Shown: in pieces, positions 4,334-6,669 of the stretch | Layout: each line of letters opens with the position of its first letter | How positions within the stretch are numbered: position 1 is the stretch's first letter | Assembly (NCBI GenBank): GCA_013696385.1 | Contig: JACCYR010000416.1 | Coordinates: forward strand, 1 to 6,669 | Direction of reading: 5' to 3' | From: Acidobacteriota bacterium | Lineage (GTDB): Bacteria; Acidobacteriota; Blastocatellia; Pyrinomonadales; Pyrinomonadaceae | Length of the DNA: 6,669 nt | Notes under the pieces: model-generated | What the model saw: only the letters and a program-made list of their open reading frames with translations | Told to the model about the DNA's origin: nothing | Databases searched by the model: none | Translations under genes and position numbers: made by a program

Positions 4334-6669
4334 ATGAAAGAAGAAACTCCGATTCGACGGCAATATCTCGAAATCAAAGCAAAACACAAGGACGCGATTT
4401 TGCTTTTTCGTTTGGGCGATTTTTACGAAGCCTTTGACGACGATGCGCGATTGTTGTCGCGTGAACTTGATATTGCTCTGACCTCAAAACCGATGGGCAA
4501 AAATATGCGCGTGCCGCTTGCCGGAATTCCGCATTACGTTCTCGAAAAACATCTTGCCACGCTTATTTCTCGCGGTCATCGCGTCGCAATCTGCGAACAA
4601 ACTTCGAGTGTTCCCATCAAAGGAGATGACGGTAAAAGATTGATTCAACGCCAAGTCGTCCGCACGGTTACGGCGGGAACGGTTATCGAACCGCAGCTTC
4701 TCGACAGCAAATCAAATAATTATCTGGTTTCGTTTTTCAGCGACGGGCAACGTGCGGGAATTGCTTATGCCGACATTACGACGGGCGATTTTGCGGCGAC
4801 GGAAATCGAAAATAAAGATGCTTTGAGTGAATTGCAGCGTCTTTCGCCAGCCGAAATTATCATCGCGGAAACTCAGGAAACTTTCAGCAATCGGGATTTG
4901 CCGCGATTTGTTACAAAGTTAAACGCGGAGGTATTTGCCTTTGAAAACGCCCGTAAAACTCTTTTCAAGCATTTTCACACTAAAACTCTGCAACCTTTCG
5001 GGCTGGAAAATCTGCCTTTAGCTGTTTCGGCGGCGGGCGCGTTGGTTGCTTATCTGCACACTACACAAGGCGAAGCAGCAGAGCAACTGACGCGCTTGAC
5101 GAGTTATGATTTCAGCGAGTTTATGCTGCTTGACGGCAATACTTTGCGAAGTTTGGAGATTTTTGAAAGTTCTTCTGGCGCGAGTCTTTTGTCAGTGATT
5201 GACCGGACGAAAACAGCGATGGGCGGAAGGCTTTTGCGAAAATGGCTGCGTCAGCCGCTGCTCGACTGCGCGGAAATTTATCGCCGTCAGGAACATATTG
5301 CATGGTTTAAGGAAAACTCGGAAGAACGCGAAAAAATAAGGGAAATTCTTTCAAACATCAAAGATTTGGAACGTCTTTCGAGCCGCGCCAAAGCAAATTA
5401 TATTTCGGCATATGAACTCCGTGCGTTCGGCAAAAGTCTTGAATTGATTCCGCCTGTCAAAAACATTTTGCGAAATGACACGGTTCGTTTCGGGCAGATT
5501 TTGACGCATTTGCCTGAATGTTCGGAAACTGCAAAACTCATCGAAAGCGGAATTTCCGAAGAACTTCCCTCTCGTTACAACGAACAAGTCGGAATTATTC
5601 GCGCCGGTTTTTCAGAAGATTTGGACAAACTTCGCCAAACCTTGAAAGACGGCAAAAGTTTTTTGGCGGAAATGGAAAAGCGTGAGCGTGAAAGAACCGG
5701 AATCAAATCTCTGCGCGTCGGGTTTAATAAGGTTTTCGGTTATTACATCGAAGTTACCAAACCAAATTTGCATCTTGTTCCCGATGATTACACGCGCAAA
5801 CAAACTCTTATTCCGTCGGAAAGATATATTACGCTGGAATTAAAAGAACACGAATCGTTAGTGATTCACGCTCAGGAAAGAATCTCGGAACTCGAAAACA
5901 GTTTGTTTCGCCAAATTTGCGCGGAAGTCGGCAGGCATCGTCCCGAAATTCTGCTCTCGGCTTCCACAATTGCGTATCTCGATGCGATTTGTTCACTCGC
6001 CGAAGTTGCCGATGCGAATAATTATTCGCGTCCGACGGTCAATGAAACTTCCCTTTTGCGAATAAAAAACGGACGACACGCTGTTATTGAAAAAATTCTG
6101 CGCCAAAACGAATTTGAATTTGTCCCGAATAATTCCGCACTCGGCGGCAACGGCGCACCGCAAATTGCTTTAATAACAGGTCCGAACGCTTCAGGAAAAT
6201 CAACATATTTGCGGCAAACCGCTTTAATCATATTGCTCGCTCAAATTGGCAGTTTTGTTCCCGCCGATGAAGCGGTTATTGGCGTTTGCGACCGAATTTT
6301 TACGCGCATCGGACTTTACGACCGGATTGGCAGCGGCGAATCAACCTTTATGACAGAAATGATTGAAACCGCCGAAATTCTTCATCACGCTTCGCCGAAC
6401 AGTTTAATTTTATTGGATGAACTTGGGCGCGGAACTTCGACTTATGACGGTTTAGCCGTTGCTCGTTCCGTTTTGGAATTTATCCATAACCATCCGAAAC
6501 TAAAGACGCGCACACTTTTCGCTACGCATTATCACGAACTCGCCAAACTCGAAGAGCTTCTGCCGCGCCTTGAAAATTTTTATTTTGTAATCGAAGAAAA
6601 AGACGCTAAACTAACCTTCAAATACAGACTGGAAAAAGGCACGGCACTAAAAAGTTACGGCGTTTATGT
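4334..6669 (+). CDS. mutS: DNA mismatch repair protein MutS (3' end cut by window)
   Basis: Mismatch-recognition ATPase that binds mispairs and small loops and recruits MutL. The frame is open from ATG 4334 to the window edge, 778 complete codons of a family usually 850-880 long. Only the end of the ATPase domain and the C-terminal helix-turn-helix/dimerisation tail are missing. The N-terminus fits (TPIRRQYLEIKAKHKDAILL). The mismatch-binding Phe-x-Glu is Phe30-Tyr31-Glu32 in RLGDFYEAF. Further landmarks are VAICEQ, RQVVRTVTAGTV, the clamp/core motif VGFNKVFGYYIEV (462-474), and PSERYITLELK. ATPase: Walker A TGPNASGKST (615-624), signature IGSGESTFMTEM (665-676), Walker B LILLDELGRGTSTYDG with Asp695-Glu696, and His732 in FATHYHEL. 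The Phe-x-Glu marks it as MutS1, not the MutS2/anti-recombination type. A TTG two codons upstream (4328) is a less likely start. No Shine-Dalgarno is visible. It lies 8 nt after the putative nuclease gene and is probably co-transcribed. I read every codon and saw no frameshift. Confidence 0.97.
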   Translation, partial: MKEETPIRRQYLEIKAKHKDAILLFRLGDFYEAFDDDARLLSRELDIALTSKPMGKNMRVPLAGIPHYVLEKHLATLISRGHRVAICEQTSSVPIKGDDGKRLIQRQVVRTVTAGTVIEPQLLDSKSNNYLVSFFSDGQRAGIAYADITTGDFAATEIENKDALSELQRLSPAEIIIAETQETFSNRDLPRFVTKLNAEVFAFENARKTLFKHFHTKTLQPFGLENLPLAVSAAGALVAYLHTTQGEAAEQLTRLTSYDFSEFMLLDGNTLRSLEIFESSSGASLLSVIDRTKTAMGGRLLRKWLRQPLLDCAEIYRRQEHIAWFKENSEEREKIREILSNIKDLERLSSRAKANYISAYELRAFGKSLELIPPVKNILRNDTVRFGQILTHLPECSETAKLIESGISEELPSRYNEQVGIIRAGFSEDLDKLRQTLKDGKSFLAEMEKRERERTGIKSLRVGFNKVFGYYIEVTKPNLHLVPDDYTRKQTLIPSERYITLELKEHESLVIHAQERISELENSLFRQICAEVGRHRPEILLSASTIAYLDAICSLAEVADANNYSRPTVNETSLLRIKNGRHAVIEKILRQNEFEFVPNNSALGGNGAPQIALITGPNASGKSTYLRQTALIILLAQIGSFVPADEAVIGVCDRIFTRIGLYDRIGSGESTFMTEMIETAEILHHASPNSLILLDELGRGTSTYDGLAVARSVLEFIHNHPKLKTRTLFATHYHELAKLEELLPRLENFYFVIEEKDAKLTFKYRLEKGTALKSYGVY

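Larger units (their letters stand above)
1821..6669 (+). other. predicted transcription unit alr - acyltransferase - winged-helix/nuclease - mutS
   Basis: Four same-strand genes are joined by a 14-nt overlap (2950-2963), a 1-nt overlap at 3624, and an 8-nt gap (4326-4333). No internal terminator-like hairpin or promoter-sized gap lies between them, so one transcript with coupled translation is the simplest reading. The only sizeable intergenic space is 1747-1820 before alr. Whether transcription also enters from the carboxylase gene depends on what the 1741-1794 hairpin does. The unit continues past the right edge within mutS. Confidence 0.65.

Noticed and set aside
5121..6231. Several minus-strand open frames of 60-78 codons within the mutS region
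   Set aside because: The + strand encodes an unbroken MutS with all core motifs. The antisense frames have no family resemblance and no own start signals.
4326..6669. Possible frameshift or pseudogene status of mutS, since it has no stop in the window
   Set aside because: Codon-by-codon reading from 4334 to the edge shows one intact frame with all MutS motifs in order. The missing stop is due to the window end.

Overview
This is a bacterial chromosomal segment with every supported gene on the + strand. It has the tight packing, gene overlaps and lack of introns of a bacterium and moderate-to-low G+C. None of the five visible gene starts has a clear Shine-Dalgarno sequence. The gene set is housekeeping: acyl-CoA carboxylase beta subunit, alanine racemase, a PlsC-type acyltransferase and MutS. 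I lean towards an A+T-leaning Acidobacteriota (Blastocatellia type) or a Bacteroidota/Chlorobiota-like lineage. That is an impression from codon use and gene style, and I cannot settle it without a search.

Layout. Positions 3-146 hold the tail of an unidentified, charged, probably coiled-coil protein. Next comes a complete acyl-CoA (propionyl-CoA-type) carboxylase carboxyltransferase subunit (184-1746; an in-frame TTG at 148 is the alternative start). Its last sense codon and stop codon form the outer end of a near-perfect 24-bp inverted repeat (1741-1794) that fills most of the 74-nt gap before the next gene. From 1821 to the right edge four genes run head to tail with almost no spacing. They are alr (alanine racemase), a PlsC-family acyltransferase overlapping it by 14 nt, a winged-helix plus putative nuclease protein overlapping that by 1 nt, and mutS starting 8 nt later. 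mutS is cut by the window end after 778 complete codons.

How they fit together. The carboxylase beta subunit needs a biotin carboxylase/BCCP partner that is not in the window. The alr-acyltransferase-nuclease-mutS run looks like one transcription unit joining cell-wall precursor supply, lipid acylation and DNA mismatch recognition. Such mixed operons are common, so shared transcription does not prove shared function. The most interesting item is the Mrr-like winged-helix protein with PD-(D/E)XK-style residues directly in front of mutS. It could be an unrecognised DNA-processing partner of mismatch repair, or just an operon neighbour. I found no RNA genes, CRISPR arrays, transposases or phage genes.
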